From positions 12,165,216 to 12,229,215 of the forward strand of contig NC_134433.1 in the NCBI RefSeq assembly GCF_030867145.1: 64,000 nucleotides of DNA. The letters run 5' to 3'. This stretch comes from Opisthocomus hoazin. Its lineage: Eukaryota; Chordata; Aves; Opisthocomiformes; Opisthocomidae. Of this stretch, positions 38,923 to 52,600 are shown piece after piece (the stretch's first letter is position 1; each line of letters opens with the position of its first letter). A program made the position numbers and the translations under genes. The notes under the pieces were generated by a model. It made no database searches. It worked only from the letters and a program-made list of their open reading frames with translations, and was not told where the DNA came from.

Positions 38923-41900
38923 ACTAAAAACATCAAGAAGCGCCAGTTTTCTGCTACAGCTGTCAGCAAAGAACTGCCACCTCACATCGCACCCTCCGAG
39001 ACGGGGAAGAGAACGCGGGCAATGACAGCGCAGGAATGCAGAGGAGGGCAGATAAGTCACTTCTGGTAATGAGACACCAATTAAACTTTCCAAACATGTG
39101 CATAGCTTTATTCATCTGCTTCAAACTAACCTTTTCACGGAGCTTCAGCGAAACCCGAGTGTGCAAAATGCATTTCTAAAACATAACACAAGCAAGCTTT
39201 CACACTGAGAGTGGCAGGAGTACAGGGAGACTCGGGCAGAAATCACAGACGGGGGCAAGCGAGCCGGGAGAGGGATGAAGAACCAGGAATCGCACAGCTT
39301 CGTATTCCGAGTCGCTGGCGGCAAACCTAAGCGTCTCCATGCCGCTAACTGTAAGCAAGGCGTGTTTACTTCTCCTTTACGAAAAAAATGAAAAACACCC
39401 CACAGTAACAAGAACCACAGTCTGGGAGGGAATAAATCCCCCGGGCAGTGGGGTCCCCGGCGCCGCAGAGAGCCCCGACTCCAGAGCGTAGCCGGCTGCA
39501 GATCCTCATTCACTGTCGCCTTGCAGGCAAAGCGTGGCAACGCTTATTCTTGTCTGCAGAAGAACCGCAAAGCAGCTTCTCTTTCTCTGCCCCCTACTCC
39601 CCGCCAAAGTCAGAGCCAACGGCTCGTGTTCGGACAGGAAAGATGCCACCCCGCACGCCATCGTCCCCGAGCTGCGAGACAGCCACCGCGCCGGCTCGCG
39701 TCCTGGCCTCCTTGCGACGAGCCCTCGGCTGTGGCAGGACTAAGCACACACGCAAGGCACATTGAGTCAGGTGTACACACACACGCGCGCGTGTCAAAGA
39801 GCAAACGCTGGCGAAAAATAAAAAATCAATGCAGAGTAAACTAATGGAACAGGCAGAGGTCCGGCCTGTGGTATTCCTAGACTACTTTCTGGGCAGTTGT
39901 AATCCCCAAGCATTTTTCCTACACGACTTTAGACCTTCCTTGCTCTTCCCTCGCTTCACAGAGGTACTTTATTTTCCTAAAGGATCTTCTACGAATAGCC
40001 AAGTACTTTCCCCTTTGCCCCTCCAGCGAGCTCCTCCTCCACGCACTCTTCCCCCGCGGTGGTCCATGACCCGACGAGAGGCTCCGGAGCTGGCCGTGCC
40101 CCGCAGCAGGACCTTGACGCAGCGAGACCTCCCTCACGGCTCCCCAGGCCGGGGGCTTTCACGCCTCAGCCGTCAGGTTTTGGCTAGAGAAGATGGCCCG
40201 GACTAGCTTTTTGCTGGGAAAACATCTGGCTGCGGGCACCAACCGCTGCTGGCACCCACAGGCAGCGGGAGAGGAGCCTGCGACCCCCCAGCGCCGGGGG
40301 CTCGGGCAGGGAGGAGGCCAAGCTACTGTTCACACTGCTGGTTAACTTCACATTGGGATCGAGCATTAAGAAGATCTTCTTGCAGAGATGAGCAATTTCC
40401 TTCCATAGAGTCACACACAAAACAAAAACGTTCCAACCGGAGACAAGACAACAGTTGACTGAGATTTTTCTACCTTACAAGTTACTCAGGCACCTTTCCT
40501 GCCCCGCCAGCCATCGAGGAAGGAGAAGTGGAAAACCTCGGGGATTTGCACCACCCTCCCAATAGCAGCTTGAGAAAAGGAAAGAGGGAAAGAAAAAAAA
40601 AACCCAAATGCACAGTGTTCTCCCAAGTTCAGGGCTCTCCTTCGCTCACGTTTGCATAGGAATTCCCATAAGTCAGCACCAAAATGCCGCACGCCCCTCT
40701 CCCCCGCCCCGGCTCCCCAGCTCCGAAGCTCCCCGCAGTCAGTGGCCGTGCTACAGGAGGGCTCGACGACCCGCAGAGGAACTCTGTGGTCATGTAAAAA
40801 AAAAAAGTGCATCACGCATTCTCGATTTTCAGGGTTACTTCTAGCAGCAGCAGCGTTAATCCAAGACAATGAACAGTTGTAGATTCATTCTTAAATGCAG
40901 CAACACGTCATGAAATGTCTTCGAGGAAGGTCGTAAGAGGGTCCTTCTCAAAAGGATAAACTGAAAATTAGACTATTCAATATAGACAAAAAGGAGATAA
41001 ACCAAAAATTAACGACACAATCTTATTTACAATAAAAAAACATTCTTGTTAAAATATCTTTACAACACCTAAGCAAAAAAATATGTATTTTAAGAATAAA
41101 GCAGAAACTCCTAAAGCAGTATCCATTTTTGGAACCCTTATGTAGCACCTGAGGAAAGACCGTATGGAAAGCAGACAGGTTTTTTTGTTGGTTTTTTTGT
41201 TTGTTTTTTTAAGAAAACTGTAAGTTGTGTTTTAGCTAAACGTTCATATGTTCGCAGTACACAAGTTTCATACCACAGAAAGAAACGAACTTTTTTTTTT
41301 CTTCTTCTTTTTAAAGATACTCTACTGATTAATAAGGCTGTAGAAAAGGGATACTGCTATCTCACAAAATGGCTTTAGAGCTCTGGATGCGTTATACGAA
41401 GCTTTCTGATTAACAGTCAAGATTAATACAGCTCAGACCCTCCGCGGGAAGGCGCAGCGGGCCCGGGGCTCCTGTCCCAGGGCAGCCGCAGCCCGGCCCC
41501 GCAGCAGCGCGCGTCAAGGCTCCGTGCCCCGAGCTCCAGGCCAGCGTGGAGCTCCCCAGTACCCCCCCAGCCGCCGGCTGCTTCGGCGTCGCGCCGCGGA
41601 GCGATGCCGCTCCCGAGGACCTCGAGCGGGGCCCAAGGAGGCCAGCCTTACCCCGCGCTGGAACACGCGGTTACTGTGCAAGCGCCTAAAGCTCTCGGGA
41701 AGGTGGCGCAGACCCAGATCTTCCGCTCCTTCGTGCCAGCCCAGCTTCCTGCTCCTCAACTGCTTGCGCTAGGGCTTTTCACGTGGAAAAAAATGCTCTC
41801 GCGGTAGCCAAAGCTAGAATTAGTCTGGCTTCTTCGGCTACTGCACCGCGCTAGCCCTCCTCCCGCCTTACGCACTGGTGTGAAAATCTGTAGCAGCTTT

Positions 41901-42840
41901 AAATGGGGTGTAAACTTGTTCTCTCCCCTCCTGACCCCGACCATCTCCCTTGTAAACAGCCTCTGTAAGGAAAACAAATCTCTACGGACACACGTACAGA
42001 AAGATCTTCTAGGGATGAGACTCCTGAAAGCTTCGGACGCCACAGCGATTTACTGAAAATGCTGAATTGAGAGCAAAATCCGAACGCACGGGACCACCAC
42101 CAGCGGGTCTGCAACGCGCCTGCGCATGCCATCGCTCCCCAGTGCCCCCAAGGTCACCCACCGGCCGCTTCTGGCAAGGACGGTATCGTGCCACGCCAAC
42201 GCTCTCCTGAAGGTGAACAGCACTAATTACACCAGCAACTGAGAGGACAACCGCCATCTCTCTTCTTTTTTTTCCTAGCAGGAAGCGATTTTCCTTAGCT
42301 GGCCAGCTCACCCAGTGGCCCGCGCCTAGCTGCCGCACAGCTGCCATGCTCGCGACCTCATGAGAATTGGGGCTTTTTTCCCCTCCCCACATTTCAAAGC
42401 AGTTCACAGCAGCTACGAAAGGCAAACAGTGGGACTTACAGCTCAGAAAGGGTGATGGTTTGAAGCGGGGTAGCAACAGAAACCGTGCCCTGGAGCTACC
42501 CACCTCGTCAAAGAGAGGAGAGATTTCTAACAGTGAAAACAGGTTCACGGATGACCGAGGTGGGTTCAAACCAAAACCGAACTTCAACCAAGCCTCAAAA
42601 GCCATCGCGTTGCCAATCCACCAGACGGGTGGAGCGGGAGGGAGCAGAGAGGCTGGAGGTCCCCAAATCCCGTCACCGGGGACGGGAGCACGGAGCAGCT
42701 TTTCAATCACCCCTCGGAGCGGACGAAGCCCTCCCTGATCCACCCAAGAGAGAGCAGATCCCGCGTAGGATCCAGCCAGCGGCATGCACTCCATCCTGGT
42801 TAGATGGGACCCTGTGCAAGAGGCAGCGGGCAGGACCTGC

Positions 42841-42901
42841 CACAGAGGAGGAGCGGTGGGGAAGGACTCACCACAGAGGAGGAGCGGTGGGGAAGGACCC
42901 A
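42841..42901. repeat. 31-bp direct repeat, 2 copies
   Basis: CACAGAGGAGGAGCGGTGGG plus GAAGGACTCAC is followed at once by a second copy differing only at the end. Inside the inferred NUFIP2 3' UTR. Confidence 0.9.
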
Positions 42902-43705
42902 AGGCGACAGGAGACAGCCCCTGCCCACGCAGGAGTCTGTACTCCATAAACAGACAGCCTGGCAAGGGAACCAGAGCACCGGAGGGAAGGGACCCATCGG
43001 ACCCACAATGGGAACAGAAACACGAGAGAAGCCTTAACCTGAATTAGTATCTTCATAGCTAATAAAAAAATAGGTCAGGATCTCGCCCTTCGTGCCACTT
43101 TCCGACATTACACGTATTTAAGGGGTTTTGTTTTAGAACTGACTTTACTCAGTGTAATGAGACCAATGGCACAAATAAATACACACTCGCTCTCCTCATG
43201 CCAGTGGGATGCTCACCCCTGCAGTGCCTGCTCCTCGCCCCCGCAGCGCGGACACCCCTGGGCGCAGGCCAGAGAGAGGGCGGCTGCACCCCTTCCCAGG
43301 CTCTATTTGGTTTATGCTACAGTACTAATACTCCGAGTCAAACAAAAACAGAACATGAGACTTCTCAGTAACACCTCAGCATTGTTTCAATGTGCTAAAT
43401 TAGTCACAGCTCAATTTCTTTTTTTTTTTTATAGGTTTACACAAAAATAATCAGAAAACGGATTAAATCTTAAGATATTTTTAATAAGTGCTCAGTAAAG
43501 AATTGTGTGAGGACTTTGGGAGGACTGCAGGTAGCGACGGGCGAGTTACACGACAGCACAAGGGAGTTTCTTCCACGGTCCTGCCTGGCTCTAGGCAACA
43601 GCCTATCCCAGAAATACCGCCCGCACCGGCGAGCCGGAGTGACAGGAGCTCAGGGAGAGGATTTCCTAAATGCTTAGGGCCGAGCGCACGCCGTGGAGCT
43701 CGTGG

Positions 43706-43725
43706 AGACAGACAGACAGACAGAC
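43706..43725. repeat. (GACA)n microsatellite
   Basis: Five head-to-tail ACAG units in the inferred NUFIP2 3' UTR. Confidence 0.85.
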
Positions 43726-44103
43726 ATCTGCAGTGAGGGCGGTTAGAAGCACAGCAGAGAAGCTGCAGAGGGGGTTCTGGAGGGGTACCAAGGGCAAGGG
43801 GCCACGCGCAGCGACGAAAAGCAGCAGGGATGAACGCCAGGGGAAAAACCAACCCAACCCCTCCCTCCAAATGCGTTCCTTCCAGCATTTCTTTCGCTAG
43901 TTAGGAGACAGACCAGCCCAGGGCAAGGCGAGCGTCCCCAAACATTCAGCAAGGCTCGGGCCCTTCTAAACACACCAGGTCAGGGTCAGCACGGGTTAGT
44001 GCTGTCCAGCTTCCGCCCGGCCCCCTCCCCGACAGCGGGGCTGGGGGCAGGGTACCACGACAGCGCAGACCCCAGGGAAGCAAAACAGGGCTTGTTTTTG
44101 TCT

Positions 44104-44141
44104 TTTTTTTTTTTTTTCTCTCCTTTTTTTTTTTTTTTTTA
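44104..44141. repeat. Long T tracts (A tracts in NUFIP2 mRNA)
   Basis: Two T runs separated by CTCTCC; similar T-rich runs occur at 45467-45532. In the mRNA sense these are A tracts. Confidence 0.85.
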
Positions 44142-44588
44142 ATGGAACCCAGCCCTTAAGGCGACAAGTGACTACACAAGGCAAATAAATACACAGCAGA
44201 GCCTTAAAGCCAGTAAAACAAACTGGAAACTTTGCTATTAGCCGTCAACTTTTTGAAAATAATGATTAAAAACAACAAAAAAGAACATTTCTTTCACCTT
44301 AATCTTCCCAGTCCCACCATCCAGTTTGTTTAACACTTTAAAGCTCAGGAACGCCCCAGCTCTTCCGCAGCGGAGCCGGCGATTCCGACTTTTGGCAAGC
44401 AGTTGGGAGACTCGACAGAATTCAAAATGGGAACGTCGGAGGACTAGAATGTCGGGCACATCTGTAAACATGTGATACATCTGAAAGTTACACACACCTG
44501 TAAAGGTGGTACAGTTTATAGGTGAAACAGAACTATTCGCGACTGGCCAACCACACATTTCTGAACCTGGACTGATACAATACACCAT

Positions 44589-44629
44589 TACTATATAGTA
44601 TTACACTACAGTATTATACTATATAGTAT
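44589..44629. repeat. Two AT-rich palindromes
   Basis: TACTATATAGTA at 44589-44600 and ATACTATATAGTAT at 44616-44629 are perfect palindromes sharing a 12-bp core, 27 bp apart. Confidence 0.9.
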
Positions 44630-46587
44630 TTTATACATAAAATGGAGTAGGCAATCCATAGTCAAACTTTTCAAACTAAGCGTGGCAGAAAGCTAGCAAT
44701 CATACAAAAGGTACAGAATGAAGTTTCATTGTCCCACCATGAACCTAAGCGTCTCATTCAGGAACAACCTTATTAAAAGAATAAAAACAATTAAAAAAAC
44801 TGCATGCTACATACTCCTAGTTAACAAAAAAAGAAGTGGATAAATCTAAGCACAAGGGGTAGGTAAAGGTTTTGGGCTTATCTGCTTCCTGTAATGCCCC
44901 ATTGGGTCCAGTCTAATTTTAGGAGACACCAACGGCTGCGGACCTTGATGCCCAGACACGCATCAGCCCGTACTCAGCCACAGACACCCACGACGAGCAC
45001 TGGGGACGTGTGGGGCTTGGCCGGGTCAAAAAACCCCCATTTTTGCTTCATTCACTGCTTGCTCTTGCACTGGACCACGTGAACTTTCCACCTTCAAAAA
45101 AAAAAAAAAAAAACCCAGAAAACCTACCCAACCCCAAGATGATTTGGACGCGCTACGCAAGCTGCAATGGGACAGAGCGGGTTACACAGCCGGAGCCTGC
45201 AGTCTGCTCAGCCTTGTCTACCACTGCTAGGAAGCTTTCCTTTCCTTGGGATTTTTTTTTTAATATATTTTTAGATTATTATTTTCATTCCCAAGTCCTC
45301 CATTTTTGTAATAAAATATACTTTTATTAAGAGATAATTAGAAGCAGAGCCCAGAAATACACAGACTGCATTAAAATATAAAAGAGCATTTCCAACAGGC
45401 AGGTGTGGGAAGCCTAGCCATTGGCGTTCTATGGACAAATTGAAAAGGATTCAAATTCCCATTTTTCTTTTTTTTTTTTTTGTCTTTTTTCCTGTTTTTC
45501 CTTTTTTTTTTCTTTTGATTTTTTTTTTTAAAGAGGAAAAAAAATAATTCAAGAAGGATGAAAGTTAGCAGAACTCAATTTCTCTTCATTTTCCAATGGA
45601 AATGGGAAAAAAATCCGGCACATTTAGTGTTAGGAGACAGACAGAGCAAGTATGAAGCACCTACAGTTGAAAGCAGAAGATACTTTTTTTTTTTTGCTCC
45701 CAGCAATACAACGGCATTAGACTGTGGGAACAGGTTTTTTTGTTGGTTTTTTTTTCCCCCCCATATTAAATGCCTAAACAGGTTGCTTATTTTCACATGT
45801 TGTCTTTTAAAATGAAAGAACTCTTCAGTTGCATTAGTCCAATGTGTAACTGGAGCCAGGTCAACTGTGAGACTTCCCCATGCATCCTAGAACTGCAGTA
45901 TGACCATCTTTCCCCCAGAAGAACGATGCTTTAAGACAATATCCCCAGCATAGGATTGGCTGCTTTACTCCTGGCAAAACATGCGGATTACAATTCTCTG
46001 GAAAGAAAAACAAACCTCTGCAAACTTCAAGGCATTTCTCCAGCATTCAGTGGAAAACAAAACAGAAAAAAAAACCAAATAGGGGAGGTGGAAGGGAAAG
46101 GGGAGATGAAGGATGGTGAATCATCCTGATTTCCCTGTGATTAGTGTGTCACTACAGTCACAGAACGAGAAACAGAAACCTTGTCAAGTGGAAATGCCTC
46201 TCCAGTGAGTTGCTGTTGCCCACGTAGACAACAGCAGGAACTTTAGAACCGGGCTTGTAAATTGAGTCTGTATTCGTTAATCACTTGCATTCACTCTTTA
46301 AACAAAAACAAAACAAAAAAACAGAAAAAAATCTATTCAGTACCGGAGATTAAATAATCACGTGTGTAGTCTCGTTGAAATAAATTTTCAGATTCCTTAA
46401 GAGTCTAATTACTTTCAGTTGCCATTTTTAAATAACTATATATATATTTGTATATATTATCCTGTGATTCTAGTTATGGTTCTTCTGCTGCACTGAAGAT
46501 TTAGAAGGAGCATAAAAGCCTTTTGTCCCCCACGAACAGCACAAAGGCTGCAGAAAGGTTAGAATAGGCAGTCTCGTCTTGCTACCT

Positions 46588-46640
46588 TCATTGATCTGGG
46601 CGATCCATGGCTTCATCGTAAGTGATTATCCTTTTGGGAT
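46588..46640 (-). CDS. NUFIP2: NUFIP2 exon 4, C-terminus and stop
   Basis: Acceptor CTTTCCAG, then DPKRIITYDEAMDRPDQ and TGA at 46588-46590. One residue changed from human (SPDQ to RPDQ) besides Asn to Asp. Confidence 0.95.
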
Positions 46641-49600
46641 CTGGAAAGAAAGCAAAATCCTAAGTTTTCGACACGCTGCCTTCAGGACCCGCGGCTGCAG
46701 ATGTTCGCAAGCGATCCGCGAGGCGCCGAGCCAGTCGCAAACTCTTCCTTGGGACGCGCGGCTGGCTCGTGCCTGCGCCCCATGCCACCCCCAGGCACGG
46801 CACCCGCGTCCCCACTCTGCCCACGCGCTAACACCCCACGTCTCTGCAGGCGAACGGAGGGGACACACGAGAAATCAAAATCCGTTCTTGGGTGTGATAC
46901 CCAGCACCAGAAATAGAAAACAAGTATTGCATACACACAGGGAAGACTCATTACTCCTAATTTGACACGGTTTTTATTGCTCTTTTAGAGACTCTTGCTT
47001 CTCTCTGAACACTCCACCATCATGTTACAGCTTACTGGCCTGACTTAGTGATTCAAAACCCAGACTACAAACAGCAGGCACTGAAGAACTAGATTCGGGC
47101 ATCTCCGGACACCAAGACAACCCACTCTCGCCCCCATCCCAACAGACAGAGCAGGACACAACAGTTTGGCTTATTTATTCTTTCCAATATCCTTACCTTG
47201 CTTCTGCAAATTCCAAACCGATTCCATTTCTGTGGAGGCAAAATGAGAAGACCATTGTTATTATGCAGATCGCTGCTGCCATCAGAGACAACTCCAAACA
47301 CACTTTAATTCCGGCGTGTGGCACAACACCGCTGCTGCTGTGCCGAGGCTTTCACACAAAGCCCACCTCATCCAGCCCAACAGCGCGGCCACAACCCAGC
47401 CCACGGGACTGCCCGAATGACACGAATGATCCAGCAATAAAAGGCAAAGAGATGGCTACAACACGGTCTTAAGGGTCAGAGGGCCAGACAGAGCATCGGA
47501 AATGTCATCGCCACTCTCTGCTCCTACAAACCGCAATCCAGCTCCAGGCTTTACTACTCCGACTCCAACGCTGCTTCACACATTGCAGCCTCAACAAGTA
47601 GCCTGGAGAGACGATTTTTACAAGCTGATGCTTGGCGTGTGTGAAACCAGAACTGCCGGACAAAGCGAGTTTCTCACGGTTCACAGTGCGCATCTGCTGA
47701 GGCTCCCCCCCAGAGCTCGCGCTGCTGCCGTCCCTGCGCCGCTGCTGCCAGCCCAGCACCCGACAGCAAGGTGCGATGCTCCAGACACCCGGCTGCCCAC
47801 TTGGCTCACAGCTCTTCAGCCCACAAGCGTGTTGTAGAGGCAAACTGGGCGAAGACAAACAAATCCTCCCCAATTCTGGCTGAAAGAGCACATGCTTGTG
47901 TTTACCCAAGAAACAACAGCAAAGCTGAATGCTCCTTCCAGTCACTTTCAGAAACAGAAGGCTCTTCCCTTTAAAATATCCCCCAAACCAAGTCACATCT
48001 TTAGAGACCTATTCAAAATAACTACATTTAGCCACTATCAAGCTGGAATTTTGTGAGCTAGAAAATTTGTAAAGGCACTGACTGTACCCTGCGCCCAAGT
48101 TTAAGAGACAACATTACAGAAAAGGAGCACTGAGTATTAACACGACCTGCAAGAGCAATCTTTCAAGCCTCCCTTCTGCCGGAAAGGAGGGCGTCAGGAC
48201 CTTGGCAGGGGCTAGGAAGGGAGAATGGCAACGGACTCTTGAGCTACACGGTATGCACAGTAAGGCACAAAACAAGGCAATAAGCAAACTAACCGGCATG
48301 GGAGAGGAAGAAGAAACAACCTACAAAACTCACGGCCTCAGCACAACGTGTGCCGAGCATCACCTCGATCAATCGCTTGCACGTTTGCGTACCTTCTCCA
48401 ACCCTTCACCTGTCCTTTGGCGCCCACAACCTCCAGCTCCCCAGGGCAGGAAACTGCACGCAAATAAATATTGCCAGCCCTCTCCGCACAATTACGCCTT
48501 TTGTAAGGAAGGCCCCAACAAATTTTATGAGGTCTGTTATTTTTGTGTCACGATAATAACAGCAATACTTTGCACTTTTGAACCCTAAGTGCTTTGGGAA
48601 TAGCAGCCAGCCTCTAACCCCCCTGGGATACAAGCAGCCTAGCAAGGGACTACCTCCCTCGCCTGCCAGATGCAGATGCCCCAGCAGTAAAATGAACCAG
48701 CTACTGAAATTACCTCCAGCAGAGCCAGTTTTCCATTCAGTGAAGTTAGACGCATCATTTCCTAACGGCTAAAGAACATCACTTCTTTTAACAGCTTTCC
48801 CCAGAGGCAGGGGACAGAAAACTGCTCTCAGGTTGTTGGTTACTCCGCATCGGAGCAACGTTGGAGCATCAAATGGAAGGCAGAGGCTGAAGTGCTGCCC
48901 GCTACCGTACCTCCACGCAAAAGACCACACTTTCTTTTGTGCTTTCATTTGGTCCCAGCGTCACCAGCCACCACAAGCATGTGAACTGCTCACATTAATA
49001 TGTGCTTGGTAATAAGACAGAGAGATACTATCAAAAAATTACAAAAAAGTTTTAAGTCTTCAAAATTCTGTAAAAAAACACCAAAACAAAAACCCCACAA
49101 CCCCCCCCAACCATTTCAAACTTTAAACAATCTTCCTTCTTCAGAAAAAGAGGGAGGTGAGAAGGTGGTGTAAAAGGTCCTGTGAATCCCAAACACCTGG
49201 AGGCACTGGCTGGCGGATACCCAGCCTGACAAGTGTACAAACCCAAACAGCACCAGCAAGCTGGCTGCGCTGCTGACTGGTGCCGAACACCGTCTGCCAC
49301 CAGCAAAGCGAGCACCAGGTCCTCCCCTCCACCTGGCCAGCAGCACACGGATATGGGACAGCGCAAGTTAAGCACATTTACCAACTGAAACAGCTTCACA
49401 GAGAGAGAAAAACAAAACAGACTTGGGCTAACTGCAACACTAAAGTAGGAAAAAAGGGTTTTCCTTCAGTTTGAAGATGGAATTTTATGATTTATTCTGC
49501 TGTACTCAGTAATACCCAAGAGTGAGTCTTCCTCCTGGTTCTGGATTGGTTACAAGCTGTGGTCACGTACGACGATCCCGAGACGCTGTGACAAGGAACA

Positions 49601-52600
49601 GCAGTCAGACAGACCTCAGCGACTGACCTGGCAGAGCAGCAGCTCAGCAGAGCCCTGGGCCCCAGCTAGCCAAGACAGCAAGCACAGCGATGCAGGGTGA
49701 AGGAAGAGGCAGCCCCCAAGAGCTGGTCATGTAAGAGGTCCCAAATCTTCTGCCTTGGACTCAATGAGCTCTTTTGTTGAGTCTTTTTTTCCTGGATAAA
49801 ACTTCCAGGGTAAGTTTGAGCAAGAACTCTCACCATCACTCACCCCTGCATGGGAAGAGGGGTGTCCTCACTGTGGGTCTGAGATACCGACCCAAAACCT
49901 AGTACTGCCGCTTTCCAAAGCAGAAGGTCAAGACCCGACGAACAGACAGGGACCAGCATTCCCAAAACAGGACACGTGGCTGGGAAAATAGCACGCTTCT
50001 TCCTCTGCGGACTCCAACACAGCTGGAACAAATGCCACCGACGAACTCTTGCACAATCCAGCATCAAAGCCAGCCCTCTGCTGAGCCAGGGGCACATTTA
50101 GGTCACCTCCCATGCCCCTTCCAACCTCACGTTTTCCAGGTTTTTTTACAATTAGCCGGCCTCTCCACAGCCCTCTGGCTCATGGTTTGCTGAGGGACTG
50201 CCTGGGGCAGACAGCCCCAGCCACATCCACCTAAGGAGCTCCACGAGGAACCACTTTTTCTGGGGACTGTCACCGACACAAAGGGTCCGTGGCGGCAGGC
50301 TTTGATGTTGGGAACAGACTAAGGCACACTGGTGAATTGTGGCGAGATTCCTCCCAGGTCAATAAACTTTATAGCAGGACTGCTACATAACCTTGGAGGG
50401 GAAAGAAGTAAAGAAGTCCTTCTGTGATAACTTGTGAAGACAGGCACTTTTACACACGTTTTACTCGCTAGAGAGGCTGCCCCTGCAAATAGAAGTGTCT
50501 GCACAATCCCATGCTAACTAGTTCCTTGTTCTTACAAGTCTAACATGTAAACTGACAATTGCCCCTAAAATGAAGCACTAAAAAAAAAAAAACACCCAAG
50601 AGGGACCATCCTCCTCCGATTTTACTCTTTCTGTCTGCAGGACACAACTATTAAGTCAGAGGATTGCTGCAGAAACAAAGCAAAGACTGAAAATTCGGTG
50701 CTGTGGAGACTCCTCGCTGTACTGAATACACTGTACTCATCTTGACAACTGGAAAAAGCAGAGACTTGAAGGAGAATTAAATTAGCTTTTGACTCACAAG
50801 ACCATAAACAACAGACTGAGATCTAACCCCCCTCCCACCAAGGGGGATGGGAAACCAAGGCTTCTTTTTTTTTCCCCCCCTCCTCTCCTGATGTGAAGGA
50901 TGAAAATTGCTGAATTCACAGCTCTGCTATTTCTTCTGACCCAGTTCACCATTCCGGCGAACGCCACTCCTGGCTGGCCCACGCTGCCTTGCTCTATTTT
51001 CCATGCTGCTCTTCTGCTTCTTCATGCGAACAGAGATGCCTGCGCAACTGAGATGTCGAGAAGGAACAAAGCACAGGCAGAAACTTAGGGGCAAGACAGA
51101 AAACACCGCAGTATCCTCTCCTCCACCTAGGTGGTCTTTGCTGCTGTGCAGCTGAACTGGAGACCTCCATTCTTTGCTTGTTAGCTAAGGACAAGCACAC
51201 CACTGAGCCTCCCGTCAGAAGGCCTGCCACATGGAGTCCGGTGTTAGGGACAGGCAGCCCAGCCTGGAAGACTGCAACTGCCCAAACACGAAGCAAATCT
51301 GCAAAGCGTTGACAACTATTCTGATATGAAACATTTAATCCAGCTGTCTTTCAAAGTAGAACTAAGGCAGTAAGAAGATACTGATTTCAATAAAAGTAAG
51401 GCTGAGATATGCCCAGGCTCCTCTTTTCAAGGACAAAAAAAAAAACCAAAAACCTGAGAGGCCCAGTTTTACTTCCAAAGATTCTGGCAATGCCACACTG
51501 AGGCAGAGGTTCAGTTCTAACCTAGAGAGGGACAACATCCCTCAGCCAGAGCATCGCTCCTTCCTGGTGCTTCCAGTCTCCCACACTACGCTACCACCAC
51601 TGTCTCCAACCACATCACCAGCAGGCCCACCAGTGCTCCATTAATTCAGATCGACCTTGCTCAAGCAGTTATGTCACCTGCAAGTATTTCAAGGCACCGT
51701 CACAAACAGAGCAGCACAGCCTGTCAATGAAGGCAGCCACGTTGAAGGATCGTGTTTTAGAGCCAAGCAGATCAGATGATCATGGAAGTCTTTCTGCCCT
51801 TTGAAAGAAAAAAAGCAAGGCATGGAGCGGGCGCACAGAGGAAACCAGCACAAAAAGCATCCAGGAACAGAAGAGCACATCTTCAGCCTTACCAGCACGT
51901 TCCCAGCACCCTGACTTCTGGGCAAAAAGCAATCTGGGCACAGGCAGATGAGCGGCGCTTCCTCGGCCAGCACCTCGCTCTGCTCTGCGGGCGCCCAGCC
52001 TCGCGCCCCAGCACAGCCTTGCCAGGCACAGGGGGCTGCGGTGGTTCACACGGGATTACTGCACGCGCTCGCTCCGCCCGGGAAGCGACGACAATCTGTA
52101 ACGTCCCTTGCAGTCGCTGGGCAAACCGTACACAGGGAAGCTTGGTTTGCTGGAACAAAGCTACCGAGTAAGCTGGAGGCTCTCCTGTAGCCTGCTTACC
52201 GTCCGAGATGAGGATCCACATAACCTGATCACAGCTACAGACACAAACAGCGCAAAGCAGGGTGCGGGCTTGCCACAGACAGGTCAAAGCACTGCAACCG
52301 CCCATGCTACAGCCCCTCCCACGCTGAGCTTCGTCCTTGCCCCATGGGTAGCTGGCACTGAATGACCCCACATGGAGGAGTTCAGGGTAGGGAACGCACC
52401 AGGACCTCACCAGTGCTCCACACTCATCCCGGCCTTGCCCCGCAATCGCTTCTCTTTGTGTCCATAACCCCGGAGGCAGGGCAGATCTGAAGATCAAACT
52501 ACCGAGACTTTGCTCAAAAGCAAACAGATCAATCTGAAAAGGGAGAAGTTCACCCTCCTCTCGAAATCAAAACCAAACAATCTGAGGATCCAGCTGCCCA

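Larger units (their letters stand above)
37510..46587 (-). other. NUFIP2: NUFIP2 3' UTR (inferred, about 9 kb)
   Basis: The stop codon at 46588 is followed on the minus strand by 9 kb of mostly AT-rich sequence with no exon and no transposon, ending at a good poly(A) signal. Human NUFIP2 also has a very long 3' UTR. The absence of CR1 over 9 kb fits selection against insertions. It contains a TGTAAATA Pumilio-type site (41024-41031). Extent is inferred; no transcript data are visible. Confidence 0.7.
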
